Shown one piece after another: positions 50,075 to 59,259 of a stretch of 64,000 nt of DNA. The translations under genes were made by a program, and so were the position numbers. The notes below the pieces were generated by a model. It was not told the origin of the DNA and ran no database searches. It saw nothing but the letters and a program-made list of their open reading frames with translations. This DNA comes from Burkholderia sp. S171 (GTDB lineage: Bacteria > Pseudomonadota > Gammaproteobacteria > Burkholderiales > Burkholderiaceae). The first letter of the stretch is position 1. Each line of letters begins with the position of its first letter. The stretch spans positions 32,108-96,107 of the forward strand of contig NZ_LMUF01000064.1 in NCBI RefSeq assembly GCF_009766085.1, in the 5' to 3' direction.

Positions 50075-51003
50075 GACATTTTCGCGCTCATATAACTCGC
50101 CTGCTGTCCGCCATTACCTTCGCGGTCCTGCTGGGGTTGATCTACAGGAATCAGTCGCTGGCGCTGTCGTATCTGGGGTTGACGCTGCTATTGGGAGCGT
50201 CTATTCCTATCGTTTTTGCAACCTTGTCTCAGATGATGATGGTGTCGGTGGGCGATCTGGATCTATCCATTGGACCGTTTATTTCAATGAGCGCGGCGAT
50301 TGGCGCGATCATTCTGCCGAACTCGCCTTGGCTAGCGGCACTGTTATACGTGCTTGCAATCGGCGTCTACGTGTTTTGCGGAGTGCTGATCCATGTGCGT
50401 CGACTGTCGTCAATTGTCGTGACGCTCGGTTTGTCCTTTGTCTGGCTGGGATTCGCGCTTTTATTGGTTCCGAGCCCGGGCGGGCAGGCGCCTCAATATC
50501 TGGTCGACCTGATGACGTGGCAACCGCCGTTCGTGCCCCTGCCGGTATTGTTCGCTGTCCTTGCCGCGTTGATAGGCTATTTCATTTTCAATATCACGGT
50601 ATTCGGTACCGTTGTCCGCGGCTTCGGCGGCAACCCCAAAGTGATCGAACGAAGTGGCCGGTCGAGCCTGGGCATTCATGCGGCGGTCTACGCTTTGGCT
50701 GGGGTGTTCGGAATTGTCTCCGGATTGCTCCTGTTGGGGCAGACGACGTCCGCCGACGCTAACCAGGCAACCAGCTATACCTTGATTTCCATCGCGAGCG
50801 TCATTTTGGGCGGCGGTGAATTCGTGGGTGGAAAAATCTATGCACTGGGCAGTGTGTTCGGTGCCCTGACCATGACGCTGGCAACCTCATTCCTGAACTT
50901 CTACCAGGTTTCCTCGGACTGGCAAGTAGCGATGCAAGGGATCATTCTCATTGTGGCGCTCAGCTTGCGGACCGTCATTGGCTATTCAGGAAAACCAGCA
51001 TGA
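50071..51003 (+). CDS. Sugar ABC transporter permease 1 (RbsC-like)
   Basis: A 310-residue membrane protein with eight to ten hydrophobic segments. It has family motifs VSVGDLDLSIGPFISMSAAIGAII and, near the C-terminus, TLISIASVILGGGEFVGGKIYALGSVFGAL, which contacts the ATPase. Its start overlaps the ATPase stop and its own stop overlaps the next permease (ATGA). It pairs with that second, unequal permease as a heterodimer. Confidence 0.92.
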   Translation: MRHFRAHITRLLSAITFAVLLGLIYRNQSLALSYLGLTLLLGASIPIVFATLSQMMMVSVGDLDLSIGPFISMSAAIGAIILPNSPWLAALLYVLAIGVYVFCGVLIHVRRLSSIVVTLGLSFVWLGFALLLVPSPGGQAPQYLVDLMTWQPPFVPLPVLFAVLAALIGYFIFNITVFGTVVRGFGGNPKVIERSGRSSLGIHAAVYALAGVFGIVSGLLLLGQTTSADANQATSYTLISIASVILGGGEFVGGKIYALGSVFGALTMTLATSFLNFYQVSSDWQVAMQGIILIVALSLRTVIGYSGKPA

Positions 51004-51968
51004 GCGACATGCACTTTTCTCCGTTGAATCGGTTACGCAATAGCTACTCGCTGAGCGCCTGGGTGGCAACGGCTGTCGTTCTTGTTGCGACGACGTTATT
51101 CAACGCAGGCAAGGGGGGACCTAGTCTCGGTCCTCTATTGACCACGGCACTGAGCTTCTCGACCTTCACGGTATTGGTTTCTCTGGGACAAATGCTCGTT
51201 ATTACGAGCGGACCGGGCAATATCGATCTTTCCATTCCTTCTGTGATTGCGCTATCGGGCGCGCTGTCGATGGGGGCGATGCAAAGCTCGAATGGGATGA
51301 TTGCCTTGGGTATCCTGGTGGCGCTCTCGTCGGGAATGGCGGTAGGCGTCGTTAACTTTTTGCTAATCCGTCTCTTGAAGATTCCGCCGATCATTGCAAC
51401 GATGGCCAGCGCATTGATCGTCCTGTCCTGCGCGATTGCGTATGGACGCGGCATGCGCACGGCGCCGCCCGCCTTGTTGGCGGAGATGCTGGTGGCCCGC
51501 ATCGGCTATATCCCGGTATTTTCCATCTTCGCGATGGCGTTGACGTTGCTGGTTTGGCTATTGCTCACGCGCACCATCTATGGACGGGCGCTTTGTGCTA
51601 TTGGTCAGAATCGAAACGCGGCGCGACTGGCGGGTGTGAGAACGGATTTCCATGTCTTGCTGACATACGCGATCAGCGGCGCGTTAGCCGGCTTGACCGG
51701 CTGTCTGATCGCCTCTTACTCCGGCGGAAATTCGCTGGACCAGGGCAACGAATACCTGTTGTTGACTGTCGCGGTCGTGGTCATAGGCGGGACGTCGGTC
51801 GCGGGTGGCCGGGCGTCTTTGGGTGGCATCTGGGGTGGTGCTTTGTTTATGTTTTTGCTGGTCGCCTTGCTGAACACCGCTGGTGCAAGCGCAGGTTTGC
51901 GCACGTTGTTGACGGGTGTCATTATCGTGATGGTGGCGGCGTTGACTGAAAGACGGCAAGCTCGTTAG
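51000..51968 (+). CDS. Sugar ABC transporter permease 2 (RbsC-like)
   Basis: A 322-residue permease with the motifs ITSGPGNIDLSIPSVIALSGALSMG, RTIYGRALCAIGQNRNAARLAGVRT and LLLTVAVVVIGGTSVAGGRASLGGIWGGALF. It is the second half of a heterodimeric channel with the preceding permease, with which it overlaps by four bases. The SMP-30-type lactonase starts 9 bases after its stop, so the operon links import to lactone hydrolysis. Confidence 0.92.
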   Translation: MSDMHFSPLNRLRNSYSLSAWVATAVVLVATTLFNAGKGGPSLGPLLTTALSFSTFTVLVSLGQMLVITSGPGNIDLSIPSVIALSGALSMGAMQSSNGMIALGILVALSSGMAVGVVNFLLIRLLKIPPIIATMASALIVLSCAIAYGRGMRTAPPALLAEMLVARIGYIPVFSIFAMALTLLVWLLLTRTIYGRALCAIGQNRNAARLAGVRTDFHVLLTYAISGALAGLTGCLIASYSGGNSLDQGNEYLLLTVAVVVIGGTSVAGGRASLGGIWGGALFMFLLVALLNTAGASAGLRTLLTGVIIVMVAALTERRQAR

Positions 51969-51977
51969 GAAGCCAAA

Positions 51978-52913
51978 ATGAATAATCCTGCTATAGAAAT
52001 ATATGACGAACGTGCACGTGATCTCCTGCGCGACGATGCAAAACTGGAGAAGCTCGCGACGGGTTGCATATGGGGCGAGGGCGCGATCTGGATGCACGAA
52101 GACAGATCCGTGCTATGGAGCGACATTCCGAATAACCGGATGATGCGCTGGCATCCTGATGAGGGCGTGAGTGTCTGGCGCGACCAGGTGGAATATACCA
52201 ACGGCCACACACGTGAAGCGGACGGTAGCCTGCTGCATTGCTCTCACGGTCAGCGTGCGGTTATCCGTACCCGGTTCGGCCCGAATCTCAGTCAACCTGT
52301 TGATGAAGTCGTCGTCGACCACTACCACGGCCGGCGGCTGAATTCGCCTAACGATGTGGTCGTCAAGAGTGACGGGACGATCTGGTTCAGCGATCCGCCT
52401 TACGGCATTTTGTCCGACTATGAGGGGCATCAAGGCGCTCAGGAAATGCGCGGTTGCCATGTGTTTCGATTTGACCCGCGTAATAAGACGCTCGATGTGA
52501 TGACGGACCTTCTTATTTGCCCCAACGGGTTGGCGTTCTCGCCGGACGAGTCATTGCTTTACGTGTCGGATACGTCGAAGGTCCCATACGGCGACAAGGG
52601 TTTTCACAACATCCGCGTATTCGATGTCATAGAAGGCCGTTCCTTGAGCAACCCTCGGATCTTCGCCACGATTGCTGAGGGCGAGGGACTGTCGGACGGA
52701 TTTCGACTAGATGACCGAGGCTGGGTCTTCAGTAGCAGCGCGATCGGAATCCAGGTCTTTCATCCCGACGGCACCCGGCTTGCGCTCATTCATGTACCGG
52801 AGATTGTGGCGAACCTGACGTTTGGTGGCGAGAACCGTGACCAGATGTTTATTGTCGCTTCCACTTCTCTGTACCGTATCAACGTGAACGCGCAAGGCAT
52901 ACAGCGTCCCTGA
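51978..52913 (+). CDS. SMP-30/gluconolactonase-family lactonase
   Basis: A 311-residue six-bladed beta-propeller of the SMP-30/gluconolactonase/LRE family. Metal-binding positions are visible: Glu in ATGCIWGEGAIWM, Asn in RLNSPNDVVVKSDGTIWFSDPPYG and in CPNGLAFSPDESLLYVSDTS, and Asp in EGLSDGFRLDDRGWVFSS. These enzymes hydrolyse sugar-derived lactones to aldonic acids, which the IlvD/Edd-type dehydratase of the same region could then use (inference). AGGAAG precedes the ATG, 9 bases after the permease stop. Confidence 0.92.
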   Translation: MNNPAIEIYDERARDLLRDDAKLEKLATGCIWGEGAIWMHEDRSVLWSDIPNNRMMRWHPDEGVSVWRDQVEYTNGHTREADGSLLHCSHGQRAVIRTRFGPNLSQPVDEVVVDHYHGRRLNSPNDVVVKSDGTIWFSDPPYGILSDYEGHQGAQEMRGCHVFRFDPRNKTLDVMTDLLICPNGLAFSPDESLLYVSDTSKVPYGDKGFHNIRVFDVIEGRSLSNPRIFATIAEGEGLSDGFRLDDRGWVFSSSAIGIQVFHPDGTRLALIHVPEIVANLTFGGENRDQMFIVASTSLYRINVNAQGIQRP

Positions 52914-53071
52914 GCATCGGAGAGATAGTGCTCTTAGCTCGGACATGACGCCTTGGACCGTACGTGCTGCGGCGCTGTGAAGAATGGCAAAGCCACGGCT
53001 TGAGCGACCGTGTGTAGCTAGATGAAGGCAGACGAAGCCGCAATCACGACGCATCGGACGCAAGCGAACAT

Positions 53072-54319
53072 CTAAGTCGAGCTAGAGCCTGAATGCAGGA
53101 TCGAAGCAATTCCCTTCGATGACAGTGCACGTTCGATCCCGAGCACTGCCCCGCCGATTGCACCGGCATATTGATTGAGCGCGGTATTTTCGATAAGCAA
53201 GCTCCTCGTCGCAAGCGGCAATGCCCGCCTATAGACAACCGCGCGAACGCCCGCAAGCAAGTCGTCGCTGATTCTCGCCATCCGGCCGCCAAGGACAATC
53301 GCGGCCGGGTTATACATGTGGACCAGCATCGCGATGACCTCGCCTATTTCAGCAGCCGCGGCGCGAATAAGCCTGACGGCCTGATAGTCCCCGGAGCGAA
53401 CCAGCCGCACCAGGTCATCCACATTTCTTGCGCCCGCCTCAGGCAATGCCTGCAGGTTTGCAAGGACCGCGTTAGTCGACGCCACCGCTTCGACACAACC
53501 AATATTTCCGCATCGGCAAATGACATCGTCGCGCCCGGGAACCCTGATGTGTCCGATATCACCCGCCGAGCCATCGGCCCCTCTGTGCAGCATCCCGTCG
53601 GACGTGATGATCCCGCATCCTATCCCGGTCGACACCTTGGCAAACAGCAACGGAGACTGATGAGCGGGGCGCGTGCGGGCCTCGCCCAAGGCCATGAGGT
53701 TGACGTCGTTGTCGACCAGCACGGGGGTCTTGAGGCGCGACTGCAGATACTCGGAGACCTGGAAGCCGTCCCATCCCGGCATGATGGGTGGCCTCACGCA
53801 AACACCGCGACTGAAGTCCACGGGGCTGGGCAGTCCAACGACAACGCTGCGCACGGATTGATCGAGAAGCCGATGTTCCCGCAGCAACTGCTGGAACTGG
53901 TCGACGACTGAGTCGAGGACGATCTCGGGTCCAAGCGAAACGTCGATGCTGAATACTCTCTCCGCCAGCCGCCTTTGAGCCAGGTCAGAGATGACGAGTC
54001 GTCCATGAGTCGCGCCCATGTCGGCTACCAAGATGAGCCCGGCGCGGGAATTGAGCACGAGCATCGTACCGGGCCGTCCTCTGGCGGACGCACTTTGCGT
54101 TTGCTCTTTGACAAGGTCGCATTCGATCAGCGGCTGGATCAATTGCGACACGGTCGAGCGAGCGAATCCCGTGTTACGCGCCAGGTCGGCGCGGCTGACC
54201 CCTTGAGACGAAGCAATCAGCCGGGCGAGCTTGCTTTGAACTTCAAACTCTTCAAGCCTGAAGGCTCGGTCGAAGGTCGCTAGGCGAGAGGGGGCGAGCA
54301 AATGGTTTGGCGTGTTCAT
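53072..54319 (-). CDS. ROK-family transcriptional repressor
   Basis: A 415-residue ROK protein. The N-terminal winged helix (VQSKLARLIASSQGVSRADLARNTGFARSTVSQLIQPLIECDLV) marks it as a NagC/Mlc/XylR-type regulator rather than a kinase. The ROK core shows LILVADMGATHGRLVISDL, PVLVDNDVNLMALGEAR, FAKVSTGIGCGII and the zinc-binding CRCGNIGCVEAVAST. It is transcribed divergently from the Gfo/Idh-ABC module and is its likely repressor, sensing the transported sugar. The 167-base divergent region is A/T-rich, as ROK operators often are. Confidence 0.92.
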   Translation of the reverse strand: MNTPNHLLAPSRLATFDRAFRLEEFEVQSKLARLIASSQGVSRADLARNTGFARSTVSQLIQPLIECDLVKEQTQSASARGRPGTMLVLNSRAGLILVADMGATHGRLVISDLAQRRLAERVFSIDVSLGPEIVLDSVVDQFQQLLREHRLLDQSVRSVVVGLPSPVDFSRGVCVRPPIMPGWDGFQVSEYLQSRLKTPVLVDNDVNLMALGEARTRPAHQSPLLFAKVSTGIGCGIITSDGMLHRGADGSAGDIGHIRVPGRDDVICRCGNIGCVEAVASTNAVLANLQALPEAGARNVDDLVRLVRSGDYQAVRLIRAAAAEIGEVIAMLVHMYNPAAIVLGGRMARISDDLLAGVRAVVYRRALPLATRSLLIENTALNQYAGAIGGAVLGIERALSSKGIASILHSGSSST

Positions 54320-54486
54320 GACAAGGCCTTGAGAAATCGAGCTTACTTAATCCGCGCGTGAGCCACAAGCGTGATTGTAAGGACGATAGGCAAAGTATTT
54401 ATGTCGGAAATCGAATTAAATAATACAAAATATCGGGCTAAGGCGTGCCTCGGTATTGTCCAGTCAACCCAATGGAGTTTAAAAAA

Positions 54487-55623
54487 ATGGCTGAGACACT
54501 TGGTGTGGCAATTGTCGGTGCGGGGATGATGGGCGCGGTTCATTCCAGGGCGAGCCGGCTCGCAGGCGCAACGTTGAAGGGCATAGCGGCATCGAGTCCG
54601 CAGAGCGCTAAAAAGGCTGCAGCTCATCTGGCTTATCTGGGTATGGAGCGTGCCTATTCGAGCGCCGACGAGGCGATCGCGGACCCTGCTGTCGACGTCA
54701 TCCATATCTGCACGCCTAATTCCACGCACTTCCCCCTCGCCATGTCGGCGCTGGCCGCCGGCAAGCATGTGGTGTGCGAAAAGCCCCTTGCAACCAGCCT
54801 CTCCGATGCGAAGGCGCTCGCGTCGGCAGCCCAATCAGCGGGGCGCATCGCGGCGGTTCCGTTCGTTTATCGATATCACCCGATGGTGAGGGAGGCGCGC
54901 TCGCTCGTGCAGGACGGCACCGTAGGGGCACTTCAACTCATCCACGGAAGCTATCTGCAGGACTGGCTGCTTGGACGGGACGACACGAATTGGCGCGTGG
55001 ACGCGGCACTCGGCGGCCCGTCGCGAGCGTTCGCGGACATCGGGTCGCACTGGTGTGACCTGATCGAATGGATCAGCGGCGAACGATTCGAGACTGTCGT
55101 CGCAACACTCCAGACAACCATGCCCGACCGCCCGGCTGGCACGGTCGAGACGTTTTCGTCTCCTGCCCCGGGCGCCTCTTTAGAAAGGCAAGCGGTGACG
55201 ACTGAGGACGTTGCCGGCGCATTGTTCCGGACCACAACCGGCGTGCTGACAACGCTCACCGTGAGCCAGGTGTCGGCCGGCCGCAAGAACCGGTTGTGGT
55301 TCGAGCTCGACGGTGCTCGCGCCAGCCTGGTATTCGATCAGGAGGAGCCGGAAAAACTTTGGTTAGGAGAACGAGACTCGACCCGGCTGTTCGTGCGCGA
55401 TCCCTCTCGCGGCGGTGCTGAACAACGACGTCTTGCCACGCTGCCGGCGGGCCATGCCCAGGGCTATGCGCAATGCTTCGAAGCATTTGTCGCCGATACC
55501 TACGCGGTGATTCGCGGTGAAGCGCGTGAAGGCTTGCCGACGTTCGAAGACGGGTATCGCTCGGCACAGATCATTGACGCGGTGCTTCGTTCATCGAAAG
55601 CGCGCGCATGGGAGCAAATCTAG
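54487..55623 (+). CDS. Gfo/Idh/MocA-family oxidoreductase
   Basis: A 378-residue NAD(P)-dependent sugar or polyol dehydrogenase. It has the Rossmann motif LGVAIVGAGMMGAVHSRASRLAG, then VIHICTPNSTHFPLAMSALAAGKHVVCEKPLATSL with the conserved E-K-P, and the catalytic-type region AFADIGSHWCDLIEWISG. The ATG at 54487 gives this normal N-terminus, with GGAG about 9 bases upstream. It opens the second sugar module, divergent from the ROK repressor, and probably oxidises the imported sugar at C1 or C3. Confidence 0.92.
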   Translation: MAETLGVAIVGAGMMGAVHSRASRLAGATLKGIAASSPQSAKKAAAHLAYLGMERAYSSADEAIADPAVDVIHICTPNSTHFPLAMSALAAGKHVVCEKPLATSLSDAKALASAAQSAGRIAAVPFVYRYHPMVREARSLVQDGTVGALQLIHGSYLQDWLLGRDDTNWRVDAALGGPSRAFADIGSHWCDLIEWISGERFETVVATLQTTMPDRPAGTVETFSSPAPGASLERQAVTTEDVAGALFRTTTGVLTTLTVSQVSAGRKNRLWFELDGARASLVFDQEEPEKLWLGERDSTRLFVRDPSRGGAEQRRLATLPAGHAQGYAQCFEAFVADTYAVIRGEAREGLPTFEDGYRSAQIIDAVLRSSKARAWEQI

Positions 55624-55685
55624 TTGCGGTTCACGTTGGATATCTATTAAAAACCCGCCTTGGCGCGGAACAACAGGAGACGAAA

Positions 55686-56633
55686 ATGAAGGTTCAAAAG
55701 TTGCTCAAGTCGACAACCGGCATCGCGGCATTGGCCCTAACGCTGACGGCTTGGACACCGGCGCAGGCTGCCGATATCGCGATCGTGCTGAAGACATTGT
55801 CCAATCCTTACTGGGTCGCCATGCGCGATGGCATTCAGAAAGAAGCGAAGGCGAAGGGGGTGAGCGTCGACATCCTCGCGGGCAACAGCGAAGAAGACAT
55901 CCAGGGTCAGCAGCGTCTGGTGGAAGACGTGCTCAACAAGAATTACAAAGCGATCGGCGTCGCGCCCATCTCGCCAGTGAGTCTGATCCAGGCTGTGGCC
56001 GCGGCCACGAAGAAGGGTATTTATGTGGTCAATATCGACGAGAAAATTGATCAGGGCCAGTTGAAGGCAGCAGGCGGCGCAGTGATTGCTTTCATCTCCA
56101 GCGACAACGTGGCGCTAGGCAACAAGGCGGGCGATTTCATCGTCCAGAAGCTGGGTAGCGCAGGCGGCAGCGTGGCGATTATCGAAGGCAAGGCCGGCAA
56201 CGTCTCCGGCGACGCGCGTCGCGACGGCGCGAAGCAGGCCTTTGCAAAGGTGCCGTCCATCAAGCTCGTAGCGAGTCAGCCAGGCGATTGGGATCGCTCG
56301 AAAGCGCTGGACGTGACCACGAACATCCTGCAGCGCAATCCTGATCTGAAGGCCATTTACGCGGCGAACGACACCATGGCGCTCGGCGCCGCGCAGGCGG
56401 TCAAGAACGCCGACAAGCTCGGCAAAGTGGTCGTGGTCGGCACCGACGGCGTTCCCGAAGCGCTCGATTCAGTCAAGCGCGGCGAGTTGACCGCAACCAT
56501 TGCCCAGGACTCCGCAGCAATGGGCGCGAAAACCGTGGACCTCCTGCTCGACGCATTGAAGAACAAGCCCGCGATCAACCCCGCTGTGGCGCCGGTCTTC
56601 ATACCGGTCGAATCGCATCTGATCACGAAGTAA
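55686..56633 (+). CDS. Sugar ABC transporter binding protein (RbsB/AlsB-like)
   Basis: A 315-residue periplasmic binding protein with signal peptide IAALALTLTAWTPAQA. The ribose/allose-type fold follows: DIAIVLKTLSNPYWVAMRDGIQKEAKAKG, VLNKNYKAIGVAPISPVSLIQAV, VVNIDEKIDQGQL, and IYAANDTMALGAAQAVKNAD. AGGAGACG lies 5 bases before the ATG. The frame extends upstream into the dehydrogenase gene but without family resemblance. The ATPase gene follows directly. The sequence is close to D-allose/ribose binders, so a pyranose or pentose ligand is plausible. Confidence 0.92.
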   Translation: MKVQKLLKSTTGIAALALTLTAWTPAQAADIAIVLKTLSNPYWVAMRDGIQKEAKAKGVSVDILAGNSEEDIQGQQRLVEDVLNKNYKAIGVAPISPVSLIQAVAAATKKGIYVVNIDEKIDQGQLKAAGGAVIAFISSDNVALGNKAGDFIVQKLGSAGGSVAIIEGKAGNVSGDARRDGAKQAFAKVPSIKLVASQPGDWDRSKALDVTTNILQRNPDLKAIYAANDTMALGAAQAVKNADKLGKVVVVGTDGVPEALDSVKRGELTATIAQDSAAMGAKTVDLLLDALKNKPAINPAVAPVFIPVESHLITK

Positions 56634-56666
56634 GCCTTCGTGCCTGACGTATTCAGCGAGGATCAG

Positions 56667-58178
56667 ATGAACGATGTACTGGTGGCCGTGCGTGGCATCA
56701 CGAAGATCTTTCCGGGCACGACTGCCCTCAGCGACGTGAGTTTTGACGTTCGCGCAGGCGAGGTACATGTGCTGCTCGGCGAGAACGGCGCCGGTAAATC
56801 GACGTTGATGAAAATCCTCAGCGGCATTTATGAGCCGACGTCAGGCGCTATTGTGGCGGGCGGCAGTGAATACTCGAAGTTGTCGCCCGCGCTGTCTGCC
56901 CAGCTTGGCATCTGCCTGATTTATCAGGAGCTGAGCGTGATCGACTACTTGAGCATTGAGGAAAACCTGTTCGTTGGGCGCATTCCCACCGTCAGGCGCT
57001 TCGGCATTCCCGTAGTGGATCGGAAGGCGATGCACAGCAAGGCTCGTGAAGTCCTTGCCCGGGTCGGTCTGGCGCGCGACCCGCGGACGTTGGTTGGTGA
57101 CCTGGGCATTTCGGAGAAGCAGCAGGTCGAAATTGCCAAGGCGCTGGCGAGCGAGGCGCGACTCATCATCATGGACGAGCCGACCTCGTCACTTACGGAC
57201 ACTGAAGTCGCGAAGCTCTTCGCGGTGATTGGGGACCTTAAGCGTGACGGCGTCGGCGTGGCCTATATCTCCCACAAGCTCAAGGAGATTCCGCTGATAG
57301 GCGATCGCGTCACGGTCCTCAAGGATGGGAAATACGTCGGCACTTACGACGCTAAAACGACATCGACAGACCGGCTCGTTGCACTGATGGTCGGCCGGGA
57401 GATCGTTCACGGACGACCGGACGGCGTGGATGCGACAAAGGGCGATGTTGTGTTCTCTGTCGATCATCTTTCTTCACGCGATGGATGGGTGCGCGATGTC
57501 TCGTTCAACGTTCATCGTGGAGAAATTTTTGGCTTCGCCGGCTTGATGGGATCAGGACGCAGCGAGTTGATGGAAACCATATTCGGCGTTCGTCGAAAAT
57601 CGGCTGGCCTGATGACGCTCAACGGTCGCGAGATTACGATCGACTCGCCGTATCAGGCGGTCAAGCAAGGGCTTGCGTTCGTGACCGAGGACCGGCGCGC
57701 GACAGGCTTTTTTCATAATCTGAATATTGAAGAAAACATCTTTGTTGCTCCTGCCTTGCGCAGTACGCGGCGTGCACTCTCGCTCGGGCTGATCGACCGT
57801 GCGCAGCAGCGTGAATTTGGCCTGCGCTACACAGAGCGGCTTCGCATCCGATGCGCATCTTCCACCCAGAACATCACGGAACTATCGGGTGGCAATCAGC
57901 AAAAAGCGATCATCGCCAAGTGGCTCGCGGCAAAGAGTGATCTCTTCATTTTCGACGAACCGACCCGCGGTATCGACATTGGAGCGAAGGCTGAAATTTA
58001 TTCGATCATGCGTGCGCTCGCCAATGAAGGAAAGGCCATTCTCATGGTGTCGTCGGAACTTCCGGAACTCATCGCAGTGTGCGATCGCATTGCTGTTTAC
58101 AAGGACGGCACGGTAGCGAGCACGCTCGCCAATGCCGACGCCACGGAAGAATCGATCATGCAAGTCGCCACCTCATGA
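56667..58178 (+). CDS. Sugar ABC transporter ATP-binding protein (RbsA/MglA-like)
   Basis: A 503-residue double ATPase. The N-terminal domain has Walker A GENGAGKSTLMKILSG, signature LGISEKQQVEIAKAL and Walker B LIIMDEPTSSL. The C-terminal domain has the degenerate Walker A FGFAGLMGSGRSELMETIFG and the signature LSGGNQQKAIIAKWL. The ATG at 56667 with GCGAGGATC upstream is preferred over the GTG at 56640. It follows the binding protein and precedes the single permease, giving the standard ribose-type order. Confidence 0.94.
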   Translation: MNDVLVAVRGITKIFPGTTALSDVSFDVRAGEVHVLLGENGAGKSTLMKILSGIYEPTSGAIVAGGSEYSKLSPALSAQLGICLIYQELSVIDYLSIEENLFVGRIPTVRRFGIPVVDRKAMHSKAREVLARVGLARDPRTLVGDLGISEKQQVEIAKALASEARLIIMDEPTSSLTDTEVAKLFAVIGDLKRDGVGVAYISHKLKEIPLIGDRVTVLKDGKYVGTYDAKTTSTDRLVALMVGREIVHGRPDGVDATKGDVVFSVDHLSSRDGWVRDVSFNVHRGEIFGFAGLMGSGRSELMETIFGVRRKSAGLMTLNGREITIDSPYQAVKQGLAFVTEDRRATGFFHNLNIEENIFVAPALRSTRRALSLGLIDRAQQREFGLRYTERLRIRCASSTQNITELSGGNQQKAIIAKWLAAKSDLFIFDEPTRGIDIGAKAEIYSIMRALANEGKAILMVSSELPELIAVCDRIAVYKDGTVASTLANADATEESIMQVATS

Positions 58179-58198
58179 GCGACAACGAAGGAGGCAAG

Positions 58199-59188
58199 AT
58201 GAACCAATCCAACACGTCCGGCGCGCCGCTTGCGGCAAGACCACGCCGGGATTTCGCCACGATATGGCAGACATACGGCACATTCGGCATTCTCGTGGTG
58301 CTGCTTATCTTGTGCAGCATCGCGTCGCCGCAGTATTTCCTGACTCGCGACAACCTCGTCCAGGTCCTGTTGCAGAGTTCGGTGATGGTCCTGCTTGCGT
58401 GCGGCGTGTTCTTCACCATCCTGATCGCGGGCATTGACCTGTCTATCGGCTCGGTGCTCGCGCTCTCCGGCATGGTGATGGCGAAGCTGATGATGGCCGG
58501 CTTGCCCGTGTGGCTCGCCGTGCTCATTGGCGGCGTCGGCGTCGGGGCGTTGCTCGGCGCGGTCAACGGCGCGCTGGTCAATCTCACGCAATTGCATCCG
58601 TTCATCATCACGCTGGGCACGGCCGCGATATACCGGGGAGTTACGCTCATCGTGTCCGACTCACGATCCGTATTCGGCTTTGACCGTTCCTTTACCGATG
58701 TCGTCGCCGGCCGTATTTTCGGCATACCGGTGCCTATCATCATCGCGGTCGTGGTGGCAGGATTCCTGATGTTCCTGACGAAGTTCACGAAGCTCGGCCG
58801 CAACATCTACGCACTCGGTGGCAACGCGCAGGCCGCGTTCTACTCGGGTATCAGCGTGAAGTTACACACCATGGTCGTCTTCATCATTGCGGGAACGTGC
58901 GCGGGCATAGCCGGGATTGTCACGACCGCCCGCACCGCTGCTGCAGAACCGAATGCCGGAGTGGGCTTCGAGACCTTTGCGATTGCGTCCGCGATTATCG
59001 GCGGCACAAGCTTTTTTGGCGGCCGCGGACAGGTCACGGGTGTGGTCATAGGTGGCTTGATCATCGGCGTAATCAACAACATTCTGAACATCATGAATGT
59101 AGAGACCTACTACCAGCAGATCGTGATGGGCGCGCTCATTATTGCTGCGGTCACGGCCGACAAGCTGTTCACCCGCAAGTCCCGGTAA
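58199..59188 (+). CDS. Sugar ABC transporter permease (RbsC-like)
   Basis: A 329-residue permease with about ten hydrophobic segments and the family motifs ILIAGIDLSIGSVLALSGMVMA, LHPFIITLGTAAIYRGVTLI, and GVGFETFAIASAIIGGTSFFGGRGQVTGVVIGGLIIG. GAAGGAGGCAAG precedes the ATG at 58199. It forms a homodimeric channel with the ATPase and binding protein just upstream. The frame is open to 58079 inside the ATPase gene, but that part is a shadow. Confidence 0.94.
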   Translation: MNQSNTSGAPLAARPRRDFATIWQTYGTFGILVVLLILCSIASPQYFLTRDNLVQVLLQSSVMVLLACGVFFTILIAGIDLSIGSVLALSGMVMAKLMMAGLPVWLAVLIGGVGVGALLGAVNGALVNLTQLHPFIITLGTAAIYRGVTLIVSDSRSVFGFDRSFTDVVAGRIFGIPVPIIIAVVVAGFLMFLTKFTKLGRNIYALGGNAQAAFYSGISVKLHTMVVFIIAGTCAGIAGIVTTARTAAAEPNAGVGFETFAIASAIIGGTSFFGGRGQVTGVVIGGLIIGVINNILNIMNVETYYQQIVMGALIIAAVTADKLFTRKSR

Positions 59189-59259
59189 ATCAATCTGCAA
59201 GCGCCGCATGTCCTTCCTGACTGCGGCGCCGCTTCCGATATTCGTCTTCAGGAGTACCC